A stretch of 64,000 bases of DNA, taken from the NCBI GenBank assembly GCA_902728285.1, contig CACVBU010000096.1:241937-305936 (forward strand), read 5' to 3'. A program made the position numbers and the translations under genes. Each line of letters begins with the position of its first letter. Within the stretch, counting starts at the first letter, position 1. The notes under the pieces are model-generated. The model worked only from the letters and a program-made list of their open reading frames with translations. It was not told the origin of the DNA and made no database searches. The DNA is from Clytia hemisphaerica. Its lineage: Eukaryota > Cnidaria > Hydrozoa > Leptothecata > Clytiidae. Shown in pieces: positions 41,640 to 53,947 of the stretch.

Positions 41640-44330
41640 AAGTTCCTGTTTTTGATTAAATTAAAATCACCTTCAAACTTACTGAAGAAAATCTCATAAT
41701 ATTTTCTCATTCAATTTGAAGCATGAAAAATATTTACGGAAATATTCCAACTACTTGATGTACTCCCGTCGTTGATGAAAACTAACCATCTCTATTATCC
41801 TAAGGGCTTTGATGCGCAAGTTAAACCATCATTTGCAACGACTGGTACCTTCTAGTATATCCGTACATCTATTCTATCCATATCATATACTGAAGAGGAG
41901 GATTGTTTATATTTAAAAAACCCTTCAGCACAAAACAGTAATGTCAAATTTGTGTAATATAGAAAATAAAAAAGTTGATTTTAAAAGGCGTAAGTGTTGG
42001 TTTGAATATATGACAGACAAATCCCTTCAATACTAGAGATAACGAAAGACGGGCAAAGTGTTTGAAAAAGTGACAAAATTGGACTTTCGTGGTTAATGAC
42101 TATCTAAAATTAAAATTTCTTTTGTAACTGATTTTAAAAGCTCGTTAATGACTGTTGATGACGATTTAACTATCTTTCTCTTTTTCAAATTAAAGATTTT
42201 TCATTCTTCATTTTTCACAATTGGTAATATCTTCAAGTACAGATGGGCACCTGAGTATCAATTCAGAACCCCTACATATCATATTAAGTGGATTAAATTT
42301 CGCGTGGATTAATTTTCGCAAATTCTGGCCGTTTTCGCGAAATTTAGTCTCCGCGAAAAATTTAAATCAGGAATTTAGCGAAAACTCCTAGGAAACTGAG
42401 AGAAATTGATTCGCGAAGTTTTGTCCAAGCGAAATAAAGTCCACGTGCAAATTAATCCACTTGAGGTATATCTTTGGCAATCATTGGAACCGTGTAAGAA
42501 AAGAATTTCTTTACCGGGTGCAAGATTAACCAAGATAAACCCCCTCCGAGTAGGATCGCAATTTGTTTTGAAAATTAACTGTAAAAACGTATGGGGGAAA
42601 GTTTTTATTTTGGCAATTTTCAGCAACTGTAGAAATTTTTACCCCATAGCAAAAGGGTAATCCACAAGAGCCAATCCAAAGACTGTTTAAATGCTTGCAA
42701 AGCAAAGTCTAAACGATTTAAAATTAAAATTAAAAGGTTTTCACAAAAATTTGTAAAAGATGAATATAAAAAGCAAAAAATCCTAGGAAAACTAACTTGA
42801 TGAGAGCAATCAATGTGGCGAGATCTTTTTTGCCTTTTCATTTATCTTCACTCGAAATTTGATGAAATGAACATAATCTTTCCCAGTTTTACCACTTTTG
42901 TAAAAGTAGGCTCGTTATGTTTTACAGCATAAGTTTTTCTATCTTTACACTCATTATACACACAAACACAAACTCAAGGAGTTATTCTTGCGTTTGTAAT
43001 TTTGGAGGTGGAAGAAAAAACAAACACACTCCACCGCGCATGCATTTTTTAGGATTCTTCATTCAGTAAATAAAAAAAAACATTATAGCAAAATTTAATG
43101 CGGAGGAGAATATTCTTCTTTTATTTGCGTTGTATTATGTTTTGACTTTTAGAGAGAAAAAAATGAGCTTGCTCTACAACAAATTTCCATTCATTTAATA
43201 AACTCACAAAATGAGAAAGTTTTTTTTTGTAGCGCTATATGTAAAGAAAATATGAGGAATTTTTCATACCTTGCAAATAATAACACCGTCACATCGGTTT
43301 TTAGAGGTTAAAATACCGGAATACCGACAAAAATAAGGCTAATCACCGTCACCGTCTGATTTTAAAATACCGTTTTCCAGTCTCTTTTTTCGTCAAATCC
43401 CATTATACCGTCCTAAAAAAGGGCCGATCCCCATCTGTGTATGAAAACGTCCATTCAATTTTTGGTCAATTTTCAATATTTCAAAAAGTTTAAAAATTGA
43501 ATTTTGAATTTTGATAATTAGGAGGCCTGGGAACTAAATCCAAAACACAACCTTTTGTCATCGGGGATCTGCGAAGAAAACATGTGTGCAGTTATGATAC
43601 GATACAGAATACATTACAAGAATTTGGAACATTTATTTATAACACTCTTAAATTAGTGTCCCTGTCAAGTCCGTCCAATGAATAACCCCGGTGAAAAAGA
43701 TGCTGTAAAATCTGTCTAAAATAGCCTAAATTTAATGCACACGGCCTGTGTGTCAGCGGTTAATTGGAAAGTTATTGTATCAACAAGACGTAATTTCAAC
43801 AAAAGCCTAATCATACAGTAAAATATATAAAATAAATAAGATAATAAAGAAATGTGCTCTCGACAAAAATATGATAACATAATATACTTTTTCCTTTCTT
43901 TCTTGTGAACCGCTGGCCGTGCCGCTGACCTTTTTTGTCAGTCAATTTTGCATTTCCGAAAATTTTTTGTTAGTCACACCCAAAGAAGAAAAAGATGAAA
44001 AGGTGATGACGTAGATTTTACGTAAACACCTACTTTCATCTCCTGTCTCATTTTAGAAATACCCACCAGAGATATTTAAAGAATTTTCTCCCGTGTCTGT
44101 TACCATTTATTTGCTGACTATTGTGTATTGGTCGAAACTCCATTCTAATTTGAATAGATTTTACAGGTACCTTTTCTTTGAACTTTAAATTATTTTTGCA
44201 TAAACAAACGCTTATCATTGGGTTTCTCATTTTTACTTTCCTTTGTCACTTTCCCTATTGTTTTCTACGCGCCTTCTCCTCTGATTGGTTATTTTTCAAA
44301 AGCTTTTATTTTCGGTGATATTTATAACTA
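41640..44330. other. Long AT-rich gap with one small MITE
   Basis: No supported exon. A 177-bp inverted element (next entry) lies at 42286. Around 43400-43560 there are runs of diverged T/A-rich sequence. Open frames at 42375-42841 are shadows of A/T-rich DNA. Confidence 0.4.
42286..42462. mobile_element. Short MITE, AAGTGGATTAA ends
   Basis: AAGTGGATTAAATTTCGCGT at the left and ACGTGCAAATTAATCCACTT at the right are inverted; the centre is rich in TTCGCGAA-like words. A similar patch (GGATTAACTTTCGCAAGATT) is at about 2615. Confidence 0.6.
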
Positions 44331-44488
44331 GCAGAGAGCGTATTTTTACAAAGCTGCCAGGTCATTTGAAAGTGTTAGGACGTCCGTGAGCTGGGTGAGT
44401 AACAAACAACACTTTCACCTTGTGTTATGGCGCGGCAGAAGTGAAATTAAGAGTCAAATCAATCAACGCAACATTGGGAGATCATTCC
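44331..44488 (+). promoter_or_regulatory. Probable promoter and 5' UTR exon of the RING-like gene
   Basis: A GATATTTATAACTAG (TATA-like) word at about 44318 precedes GCTGCCAGGTCATTTGAAAG. The putative non-coding exon ends at CCAA|GTAAGT (GT at 44489). The next acceptor, TTTTTTTTAG at about 44900-44908, leads to the ATG at 44939. Confidence 0.4.
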
Positions 44489-44908
44489 AAGTAAGTTTTA
44501 TTGTTCTGAAAAAGGGGTATAAAAGTATGTTTGCTAAGTCCTGAAGTGATATAAGATTTCATCTGTCATATCTGAGCAATAAAGCTGGTCATTGTATTAT
44601 GATATACGTAAAGGCGGAGCGGTGTAGACACCTTAAAGTTAAAAGCTATTTTGGCCCTACTACATATCTCGATTCTACTAGAAAAAAAATGAATTTAGGA
44701 TTTCTTTTTTTTCTGTTATTTTTTACGGTTTTTTCAAAATCCATTGCATCTCCGGGGTGTGGTGTTTCGAGTCGAAAAATGGATTTTTCCGACAATAATT
44801 TTTATATTTCGTAAAATAAAATTTGATTCTGTCAGAGATGAAAAGGCTAAAAATGACAAAACATCGACCTTGTTGATTCGTTATAAATAATTCTCTCTTT
44901 TTTTTAGA

Positions 44909-45409
44909 TTACTGACACAACTGGAATTTTCCTAAAACATGGCTCAAATGCCGAATTCACCAACGACCATGCAAACTTCGACCTCGGAGACTATGCGGAA
45001 AACGATTTTCAATGTGTGTATAAGTGGCGTTCCTCAAGCATCCCAATCCCAGCCACAACCATCAAGCAGCACTGATATAACATCATCCACCCCGGCTACC
45101 AATTCAGCACAAAAATCCACACCAAGACAGCCACCATCTAGTCTCCAGAGAATAGCCAGAAAACCGTTAGCCACCGTGAAAGTCGTCAGAGCTGATGTAG
45201 GCGAAAATGGAAAGCCGACAAACGTCCACTTTCACAATTTAAGCGTACATGTGAATTTGTACTCGGAGGAACAAGCTAATATTCCTTTCATACTTGGCAA
45301 AGTTAACGAAGAAATAAACGATGATTATGATTTAGTTCTTGTTGGCGCAAATGGATGTCCTGCTATGATCAAGAAGGAACCAGAGGTCTGTAAAAACTTT
45401 TCAGCTTAA
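44909..45409 (+). CDS. Exon with start codon, unknown N-terminal domain
   Basis: Acceptor TTTTTTAG|ATTACTG, then ATG at 44939. It codes for a low-complexity S/T/P/Q leader (residues 1-75) followed by a folded-looking part: RADVGENGKPTNVHFHNLSV, LYSEEQANIPFILGKVNEEI and DDYDLVLVGANGCPAMIKKE. A possible donor is GAG|GTCTGT (GT at 45386). I do not recognise the domain; the layout recalls multicopy cnidarian-type genes whose later exons carry a RING-like finger, as found 1.1 kb downstream. Confidence 0.5.
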
Positions 45410-45706
45410 ATCATCGTTTCATTATGAAAAATTCTAACTAGACTTTTATCCACCTCAGGGAATAAGTTAATGCGAATTTGGCCGTGGTGGTGGCATTTAT
45501 CTAATTCTATAACCCTGCCTTTGTACCCCAGTGGGTAGCGAGGTGAAATTTTATAACTTTCTAATCCGCTGGAGTGGGTCAAACGATTAATTTTTTTCAT
45601 TGGGGTCATGAAATTCTATTGTTCTTCCATCATATTTTTAGTGGGGTGGCTCTTTTAAATTTTCAACTTTACCAGACAGGGGTGTTTACACACGGCTGAA
45701 GTCGAT

Positions 45707-46033
45707 TTAAAACCTTGTTTACACTAGAGCTAATAGTTCAGTTTTCATCTATTCCTCCGTTTTTGTTGATCAAATGGCCTGTTATGTTTTGGGGTGTCGT
45801 CTACACATAAAATTATATTTTAAAAATATGCGTACTGTGTGCAGTAAAGAAAGTGTTTACATTGCTTAAAAAATAAAAAATTATATTTCACATGAAAATG
45901 GAAAAAAAATTTTCACTCTACTCTAATGTTTTCAAAACGTTGCGTTTTTATCAAAATTTGTCCCCAAAACGGAATTATTTTTCAGCTTTGAACGCAATCC
46001 GGAACTTTTAACTCTAGTGTAAACGAGGTTTAA
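45707..46033. mobile_element. MITE, TTAAAACCTTGTTTACACTAGAG ends
   Basis: Left TTAAAACCTTGTTTACACTA and right TAGTGTAAACGAGGTTTAA are inverted over about 22 bp. It is 327 bp, non-coding, and sits in the intron between the two supposed exons. hAT-like ends are possible. Confidence 0.6.
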
Positions 46034-46529
46034 GGGGCGTTGTCTAAGAATTATATAGACCTTTTGCTCATTATGCATTAAAAAAACTCACTGTTGAAAA
46101 AGTCTATGTACTAAAAGTTTGTGCTAAAAAGAAATATGGAAAAGATGTAATATGTATATTATAATTCTTGGGGGGAGGAGTCGTGTTCTATAATACCTAA
46201 AATTGACTGATTTGCATTAATAAGTTCAATAAATCATTAAATTTTTCTGTGATTCCATCAAGAAAATATTTTGGCTAAATCAGGAATAAAGTGTTTTTGC
46301 AAATTCACGACCTTGAAATCAATAAAGAAAGTTCAACAAACTAACGAGAAAATCAACTAGTACTCAAATAATGAGTACAATGTTTAAGCTGGTTTAAGTG
46401 GATTTTCTATAACTTCAAAACAAGTGACTGAACCAAGGAATACTGAACTGAAAAATTGCTTTTGCTCCTTGTGGTCAGGAGTCGTATTCTGGAAAGTTGG
46501 ATCCCGTAAGGTTTTTGCTGTCCCTTGAG

Positions 46530-47047
46530 AAGACATCAGCAATCGCAGACGTAGATCCTTAGAAGAAATCGAACCTACAAGTTCAACCCCAAATAAACGC
46601 CGGCAAAGTTTGTACGAGGAATCAACATTGGATAATGTAGTCGGTGAGTTAACAGATATAAAAGGTGCTTTAGAAACATTTAAAAAGTTGGCATTCAAAC
46701 ACCACTTTTCTGCTACGTTTTTGCACTCCCTCGAAGAAGCTTTCAGCTGTTGCATTTGCCACCGATATCCTGCCTTAAAACCTATGGGCTGCCAACAATG
46801 TGGTACGTTGGTGAGTTGCCAGGCCTGCTCAGATCGACACTTTGGCTCAAGAAACGTGTCAGCGAAAACGTGCCCGAAATGCAGATGCGAGAGAGGATTA
46901 GCTCATTCATTTAGATTACGTGGATTCGACAATCTTATCGATCAGATAAAGATTATGGAAAATGAAGAATCTGATATCGACGACAATGAAGATGATGAGC
47001 TTGGTGGAGCCTTTGACGATACATTACCAGTCATTCCAGACTCATAA
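46530..47047 (+). CDS. RING-like zinc finger protein, C-terminal exon
   Basis: The exon opens after a pyrimidine-rich tract (TTTTTGCTGTCCCTTGAG). Basic NRRRRSLEEIE and NKRRQSLYEE precede a helical part (NVVGELTDIKGALETFKKLA) and a cysteine-rich finger: CCICHRYPALKPMGCQQCG, LVSCQACSDRHFG and TCPKCRCERGLAHS. The C-x2-C spacing is RING-like and probably binds two zinc ions, which would make it an E3 ubiquitin ligase. An acidic tail (ENEESDIDDNEDDELGG) ends at the stop 47045-47047. The splice phase does not match a direct join to the 44909 exon, so an intermediate exon may be missing. Confidence 0.6.
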
Positions 47048-48674
47048 ACTTTGTTAAATTCTTTTAAGGGCCATTCGCGAAAGTTTATAGACAGAAAAAA
47101 ACATCTGTAAAACTGGGAATAGTTAACATTTATACACCCTGTCTCCTTAAAGTAAAATGTAAGATTTATACACCCCTGTCTCGGTGAAGTTTTGAAATCT
47201 ACCAGGAGGCCTATGTAAAAGGTAAAATACACCGTTAGTATCGTTATAAGCATCTTTCAGCCTTTTCAAGCCCTCAACCGAGGCATCTCCGAGCCTGTCA
47301 AAATTTTACCCGATGAAAGTTCCCATTTCTCAATGCTCTTTATTTCTACTTGGCCTTCATATCCCTATCTCATCAAGTGGAAATTTAAGGTAATTAAAAG
47401 GCAAACCGTACCGAAATTCTCATGTCCTTTCTAAGTAAAAATCACATCGAATGGAAAAACATCGAAACATTATAAAGATGTTTTTGCAGCTTGAGCTCAA
47501 ATGAAAATCGAACTAAACTCGCTAAAAGGTGGAAAGTTTCTCCCCTTGTCCCGGTGGACTGAGAGACAATATGATGTACCGTTTCCCCAATCTTACCGTA
47601 TTCATAAAAACTCTTTAACAGACATGCAGGACATGTGAGACAGGGGTGTGTTTCTTTTTGTAAAATTAGCCAAAAACCATGTCATCGTATTGGCGAATAA
47701 AAGCCATAAATAAAAGTCTCGCCTGTCGTTCATAATTGACATAATTCTGTAACTTTTTTGTTACATTGTTTTAATTGATTTTCAGTTCATTTATTCCCAA
47801 GAAAATTACTTCGCACTTTTAACGACTTTAAAATCAACAATCATCGTTCGTTACAATTCATTGCACATTGTGTTTTAGACGATTCCAATTTCAGATAACT
47901 TGAGCTCCACCGCAGATGATTGAAAAAGTCAATTCTTCGTGTGCTTCAACTTCACAAACTTCGCCAATCCTGGTGGTGATAAGATTTATATGAGAGTAAT
48001 AGTCACGAAAAGCGCTAATAAAATATCGAAAAATGAAGATTCCCAAGATTGGCGAAGGTATCTTAAATCTTGGTTTAAAAAATCTCTTTGATATTTCTTT
48101 TTTTTCTTGTGTTAATTGCTTACGTCATTGATGACTTGCGAGATATTTCTCATGATGAAAACACACGGATTTTACCAAGATGATAAGAATTTTTTATATT
48201 ACAGAATTCATAGAATATAAATCAAATGTCTAAAAATTACCAATTTCCCACACACAAAACTATGTGCGCAAAAATTAGCACATTTTAGGAAAGTGTTTTC
48301 CCGCTGACAGTAAGAATTTTGCGGCAGTGATTGAATTTTTCTCTTTAGATTGTTTCAGAGTTCCGTCATAAATGTTTCATTCAGCAGTAACATATTTTTT
48401 ATAAGCATATTAACATTCGAAAACAGATTTGGGGATGCACATTTTCTTAAGAACATGATGCACAGAATGTCTAAAGACTGAGAAACATGCTTTTAATGCG
48501 GTTTTTTGTTAGAACCCATCAATCAAAACAAATGTTTTTTTCTTTGCATGAAAAATAAGCTGATTACGTAAAAAAGTTTAGAAACATGTAAGAAACATTT
48601 AAGGCTCTAAAGGCCGATTTCTTAAGAAACATTGAGGCTGCTTGGAAAAACTAGTTTCATAAGAAAAAAAACGT

Positions 48675-48879
48675 GTACTCTCGGGTGTCTAATAAACGTG
48701 TACATGTACGTTTTTTTTCTCGTGTCAAATTTCCCGCCTGTACACATCTTATTAGGACCTGTACGTTTATTTATTTTGACCCAATATCACCCGATTCATA
48801 CTGTACTAATGCTGTACTACATTTATTTTAGCCTGTACGTTTATTTTGGTCTTTATGTTTATTAGGCATCCGAGAGTAC
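48675..48879. mobile_element. Short TA-flanked MITE
   Basis: CTCTCGGGTGTCTAATAAAC and GTTTATTAGGCATCCGAGAG are inverted, each next to TA (48676-48677 and 48877-48878). Interior words TGTACGTTTATTT recur. It is 205 bp with no ORF. Confidence 0.65.
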
Positions 48880-49065
48880 TTAGGTTGAGGGCAACAAGGA
48901 TGTACGACGCTTACAAGGAGAGTTCATTTCCAAGAGATTTTTAGGAAAATCAGGACCCCATTTTGTTCATTTTTACCTGCAGTACCCACATCCCCTATTT
49001 ATTCCACCCTTCCACAAGAGTACCCTATGTATATATAAAAAAAGACGATACGAGATTATACAATA

Positions 49066-49460
49066 TATATGGTGAAGATCAGAGATCTGACCTCAAGGAG
49101 AGAAAGTGTTGAAAATACTAAATAAAATAAAGATGAAACATAAAAAGGCACAAATATTTTTATAATTATACGTTTTTTCCATTTTTTTAATTATATAAAT
49201 CAAACCAATCAAACATTCTGTCAAGAAATGAGAATTTTAGGCGAAAAAGAACCAACAAACCAATAAACATAAAGTTTAAAAAGCCAAGCAGAAAAACACA
49301 AACACCAAAAACTACTCAAAAACCCAACCAATGCAATCTGGAGTCCCTGACTTGCGACAGGCGCAGCAGCTTTAAACATGTTTTAAGGACGTCCAACACT
49401 CAGCCTCCCCCAGATTCCATAACCCTGAACCGACCCGCAGTCCAAACAAACTAACAAACA
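49066..49460 (+). repeat. Dispersed repeat, plus copy
   Basis: AAGATCAGAGATCTGACCTC (about 49076) and CATAACCCTGAACCGACCCG (about 49420) reappear on the other strand at about 59395 and 56205 respectively. The two landmarks are 0.35 kb apart here and 3.2 kb apart there, part of the difference being the TIR element at 56253-57999. Confidence 0.6.
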
Positions 49461-50464
49461 TAGAAAAATAAACAAAAACTCCCACACAAATACAAAGAAA
49501 CAAAAAAGGGTAAACAACAGACAAGTACAAGTATCAAAAAACACAAATTTTCAGAAAGTAGGCCCAGAACCCGGTTCGACATCTAAAGTCCGTCCAGCCG
49601 TCTGCACGGGAAAGAACGAAAAAGAAAATGACTGAGAAAACTAACATACAATACATAATATTTAAAAAAAATGTTTCAATTTTTCAAAAATGCAGTTGCG
49701 CTAAAAAACCATTTAAAGATTCTCCGAATTTCATAAAAGTCTCCGGAAATCTATCAAAACACTTAACAATTTGTTTTTGCAAGAAAGATCTTTCAGCTTC
49801 CTGATTGAGCATGCGCTTGAAAAGTTCTGAAGTTCTGGGCAGAACATCTTGAAAAAGAAGAGTGCATCTAGCAATGCATATATACTATGAAAATGTTTCC
49901 TTATATTCACTTTTGTGCTTTTAGATAATGAATCGGTGGAATCGGTACATTCACTTAAGTACTCTGAGCATAGTCAAAAGAAATACTTCTCTTCGCAAAC
50001 GTCTTCATTTTCTTCTTCGTTAATTTTTTCAATGCAACTTTTGAATTTTCAGATTCAGGAATAGCTTGTCTAACAGAAACAGTATAACATGTCATAATTT
50101 TGTTGGTAACAGTCAGAAAGCACACTTTAAACACGACAATTATGAAAAATTCATTATTGTCAGAGCCCTAATTTAAACCACAAAAGAATGAACATAGACC
50201 ATTTTTACATCTTTTGTAGAGACCAACAGTTAAGACTCCAACAAAAACGTCAACGAAAGCGTTTGAAGAGTTGGGGTAAAGGCAAAAGTACAGACGCTTA
50301 ACACAAGTTCAGTAAGCTATCTTTTATGTCAAAAGCATTGGTCTCGTACATGTCGTTCTAAATTTAGTAAACCATGCTCTCCTAACATAATTTTCAGAAA
50401 AAGAGAATCAAATGTCTAAAGAAAGGAATGCCTGAAAGTGAATCTAAATGTGTACTATTTACAG

Positions 50465-53400
50465 GGAAAACGTAACGAGAGCAGTGGAAAAATATGGTTT
50501 TCCAACGACTCAAATAAAATTAAAAACATCAGCAGCCACAAAGATCACTGTCTCATGTGATAAAGGTAGATATTTTTTAATATTCTTTCACTTCTCAATT
50601 GATTTAAAAGTTTCAACGTCTTCCAATGAAAACTACTTTAAAAAAAGAGTAAAAATTACGATGTGCGTTAAGGGCTCGAAAAGGGCATGTAAAAATCAGG
50701 TAATCAAAATATCATTGAAATGTGTCTCTGTGGTCAGAGTCGTCGAGCAGCCAAACGTCGTCGAGCAGCCAAACGTCGTCGAGCAGCCAAACGTCGTCGA
50801 GCAGCCAAACGTCGTCGAACAGTCAAACATCGTCGAACAGCCAAACGTCTTTCGAATCAAGCCAAACGTCCTCAAGTGATATTCATCCAAATTTCCAATG
50901 GAAAATAGGTGAAAATACCATTCTTGCATCATTTCTCGATTTAGATAATGTAAATCAGCGCGACCCATTCCATTCATTCTGATAATTTCATAAATGTGTT
51001 TGTCCAATAAATTCTCTCATTAGGTGATGTTATGTCTGAAATGGATAGGACAAAAGCTGTTTTGTACGTGTTGGACCGATATACTGTTTCTGTGAAGGCA
51101 TACCATGAGCTGTCACAGATATCCTTTGATCTATCCAGAACCCATCAAGTTGAAAGGACCCAAAAAGAACTCTCTGGAAGCTTTGTTATTGACCACACCC
51201 CAGGAGACACTGTTATAGCTCCATGCTCACTGATGGGGAATTAAAAAGAGATACACGAGTAAAGTCAGCAGATAAAAGTATCATGGTATGTATAATAATC
51301 AGCATCTCTACTGGTGTATGGGAAATACCTCAAAAAGGTCTTAACCTCGAAAAAAGTTCCATGAGGCTAAAATATCAGTTTGTCAATTAGGATCATAGGT
51401 ATTAAAGTTTGATATTATTAACTTTAGCTAAAAGTCAGTGGTGATGGCACAAAACTCACTAGAAAGTCGTACACTATTATAGAGGAGTCTGGATCATTCT
51501 ACAAAAGCTCTGGTGAGTAAAATGTTTAAGTTCAGGATACACCTCCCCGTAAAAAAAATCAAAAACAAAAACAAAACGATTTAGTTTAACCACACTAAAC
51601 TGTAAAATTGCTTGGTAATCAGGCTTTTGAACATAGGCCTCTAAATAGATAACAATTTTCAAAGATAAACAAATGTTAAAATAAGATGCTTCTTCATTTA
51701 CAGGAAACAATGCTGTTGGTGTAGGTATGGCTAGTGAATCGTATGATTGTAAGTAAGATCGTAAGATTTGATTACCGAGGTGGGCGAAATTGCAAGAAAT
51801 CCAAAAATCAATGTGGATGGAAAGAATTTAGATGTAAATCTTTTGATTGGTGGAGATTACAAAGTAAGTACATTTTTTTGGCTGGAGTTACTGAAAATCT
51901 AAACAACCAGTCTACTATAGTCATGTTTTGTTGGTAAATTTAAAATGGTCATGAATGTTGTTATTAATGATATTTTTACTTTGTTTCTATATTCAGTTTC
52001 TCTTGATGCTACTTGGTATGAAGCAGGCAACCTCCAACAATGCATGCATATACTGCGACATAAACAAGAATGAACGGTAAGTGTGCAACCTAAAATGTAA
52101 GATTATTTTCTTAACTGTAAGCTTGATTTCAACAAATGCAAAATAATGTAGTTAAACTCTGAGAGTGCCAAAAGTAGTAAAAAGATTACACAATATCAGC
52201 AAGGATAATTTATATAAAACTATCAGCTTTAAAAAATCTCAACACTTTACAAATCTTAAATCAATTTTTAGCCAAGATCCTTCAAAGTCAGGAAAAAAAC
52301 GGACCATCAATGCAAAATGGAGCAAGCAGCCAGGATGCAAGGATGACCCAATCTTCTCAGATGTGCCGATCGATCATTGTTGCGTTGATGAGCTGCATCT
52401 TTTACTGAGGGTCACAGACCGGTTGGAGGATGGAATGTTCCATACCATTATTGATATTGATGAAGTAAGTGGACTTCCTGAAATTCGAGTTATAAAATGT
52501 TTCAAATTATTACTACTGATTGAAATTCACATCATAGGGATTTAGGCTAGGTATATTTTTCACAAATCAAAACTTATCCCTAATAATTTCTCTTTAGAAA
52601 AATGGAAACAATGATATGCAATCAAAACTTGTGTCTGCAATGAAATCAATCTGCATCACTTTGAAATTTTGGAGAGACAAGAAAAATAAATTGGAGTGGA
52701 CATCATTAATGGGTAGTGATAAAAAGAGAATGCTGAAGAAGCTGCCAGCATACTTTGGAGAATTTCTGCCAAGCCAGGATGTGGCTCCAACACAAAAACT
52801 ATGGAAGGCAAAGACTCATATGGGTTTTAAAACGAGAACATCTTGAAATATTTCTTAAAGGAACCAACTTCTGGCAAATTTAGAGATTAATGAAGATTTA
52901 CCTAAATTAGATATTAATTTTGGTTTCCCAGGACTTCGAGGAGCTCTACACCATCATGAACCACCCAGAATTGGCAGACGCTGAAATTGATGACTATGAA
53001 TTGAAGGTATGAAGATTTTTTCCCCCAACAAAAATGTCTACATTAAGATTTCAGGTTGCTTCCATTCAGTGTCGTCTAAGATCTCCATTTCTTTTGGTTG
53101 GTGAAAGTGGATTTCATCCTGTAAAATATTTTTGTAATTTAGACACATGCATGGATCAAACAATTAAAGAAAATGAATGGGTGTGGATATGATTGGGCCC
53201 TGTTACCCTGTTACAAAGCATGCTCCTGAAATCCTGGGGAAATACAAAACCTTACGGATCTTTTCTGGTCAAGGTAATTCTAATAAATTCTGAGAGCCAA
53301 AATTAATGTAAGTAGGGATAACCAAGGTATTTATTACACAGCTAGGTCATTCTAATAAATTTTGAGAGCCAAAATCTATGATACTAGGAAGTAAAAAACT

Positions 53401-53655
53401 TTAATATGCTTGCTGAACAATAAACTGACAAACTTTTTAGAAGCATTTCCAAAGAAAGACAATGTTGCATAGAACTTTACCTATTATTTTTAAGGATTCG
53501 AGAAGAAAAATGATGACCTGCGAAAAATCTTTCATTCGAAGATCAACAGGATAGATGCATGTGTGAACATGCTGAGTGTTGAGAAGCGTTCTCAGCAGCT
53601 CCATGAAGAAGGTTACGAGAGAAAGAAGCGTCCATACCACCACACAGAAGAATGA
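50465..53655 (+). CDS. Multi-exon gene with RAG/Transib-like DDE transposase motif order
   Basis: At least ten exons with GT-AG borders. Phases agree at 51512/51704, 51863/51997, 52076/52164, 52464/52598, 53006/53143 and 53273/53495. Order: variable N-terminus with a Ser/Gln repeat; helical part (VLDRYTVSVKAYHELSQISF); first Asp in LKVSGDGTKLTRKSY; second Asp in NVDGKNLDVNLLIGGDYK; FLLMLLGMKQATSNNACIYC with a C-x2-C; DHCCVDELHLLLRVTDRLED (C/H-rich helix); C-terminus QGFEKKNDDL and KRPYHHTEE. The sequence D...D..CxxC..H.LH..LR echoes RAG1/Transib-type RNase H transposases; no E is assigned. Damage: frame slips near 51225 and 51757, an 8-bp duplication near 53205, and a GC donor at about 52816. 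Either a domesticated or decaying transposase or an uncharacterised multicopy family (similar text recalled from sponge and Hydra). Confidence 0.55.
50739..50846 (+). repeat. 18-bp tandem repeat, six units
   Basis: GTCGTCGAGCAGCCAAAC is repeated at exact 18-bp steps, the last two units with substitutions, then decays. All three forward frames are open: VVEQPN, RRRAAK and SSSSQT. Only the SSSSQT frame joins in phase with the next exon at 51014. Confidence 0.9.
51428..51512 (+). CDS. Exon carrying the first candidate catalytic Asp
   Basis: Between TTTAG and GGTGAGT. Encodes LKVSGDGTKLTRKSYTIIEE. SGDG resembles the first-aspartate block of RAG1/Transib proteins (family SGDG/SADGT). Confidence 0.55.
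51704..52076 (+). CDS. Exons carrying the second candidate Asp and CxxC
   Basis: 51704-51863 reads NNAVGVGMASESYD, then, after a slip near 51757, TEVGEIARNPKINVDGKNLD and LLIGGDYK. 51997-52076 continues in phase: FLLMLLGMKQATSNN and ACIYCDINKNER. The intron between has GTAAGT and a pyrimidine tract before CAG. Confidence 0.55.
52164..52846 (+). CDS. Exons for the C/H-rich helical region
   Basis: 52164-52464 includes KWSKQPGCKDDPIFSDVPID and HCCVDELHLLLRVTDRLEDG. 52598-about 52816 includes LKFWRDKKNKLEWTSLMGSD and APTQKLWK. The latter ends at a non-standard AAG|GCAAAG donor if the join to DFEELYTIMNHPEL (52932) is right. Confidence 0.5.
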
Positions 53656-53947
53656 TTGCAGTTAAATAAATGAGAAAAGAAATTTTATATAGTTTAAACA
53701 TGATGCTTTTGTTAAAATTCTGAAATTATCATTTAGTGCAAATCTTGGAACTATGTTAGAGATTGCCAATACCCATTCCTAATTTGATCAGCATAAACTT
53801 GCATGATCATAAACTATATTTCTCAAAATCACAATCCTAACTATAAATCATACATAAACTAGGAATTTAAAGTATCTTTGCTTATGGTGACTGTAACCCT
53901 TTGTGTCAACCTCTGCTTTTTCTCTACTATCCTTTCTAACTGGGTTT
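53656..53947. other. Convergent intergenic gap
   Basis: It separates the plus-strand transposase-like gene from the minus-strand chromodomain gene; both end here. Confidence 0.4.

Larger units (their letters stand above)
47048..50464. other. Gap with a MITE and a dispersed repeat
   Basis: No supported exon. It holds the 48.7-kb MITE and the plus-strand copy (about 49066-49600) of a repeat found inverted at 56-59 kb. A-rich stretches at 49240-49680 give no coding. Confidence 0.4.

Noticed and set aside
47700..48100. Candidate snRNA or snoRNA
   Set aside because: I looked for conserved boxes in this AT-rich region and found none that could be supported.
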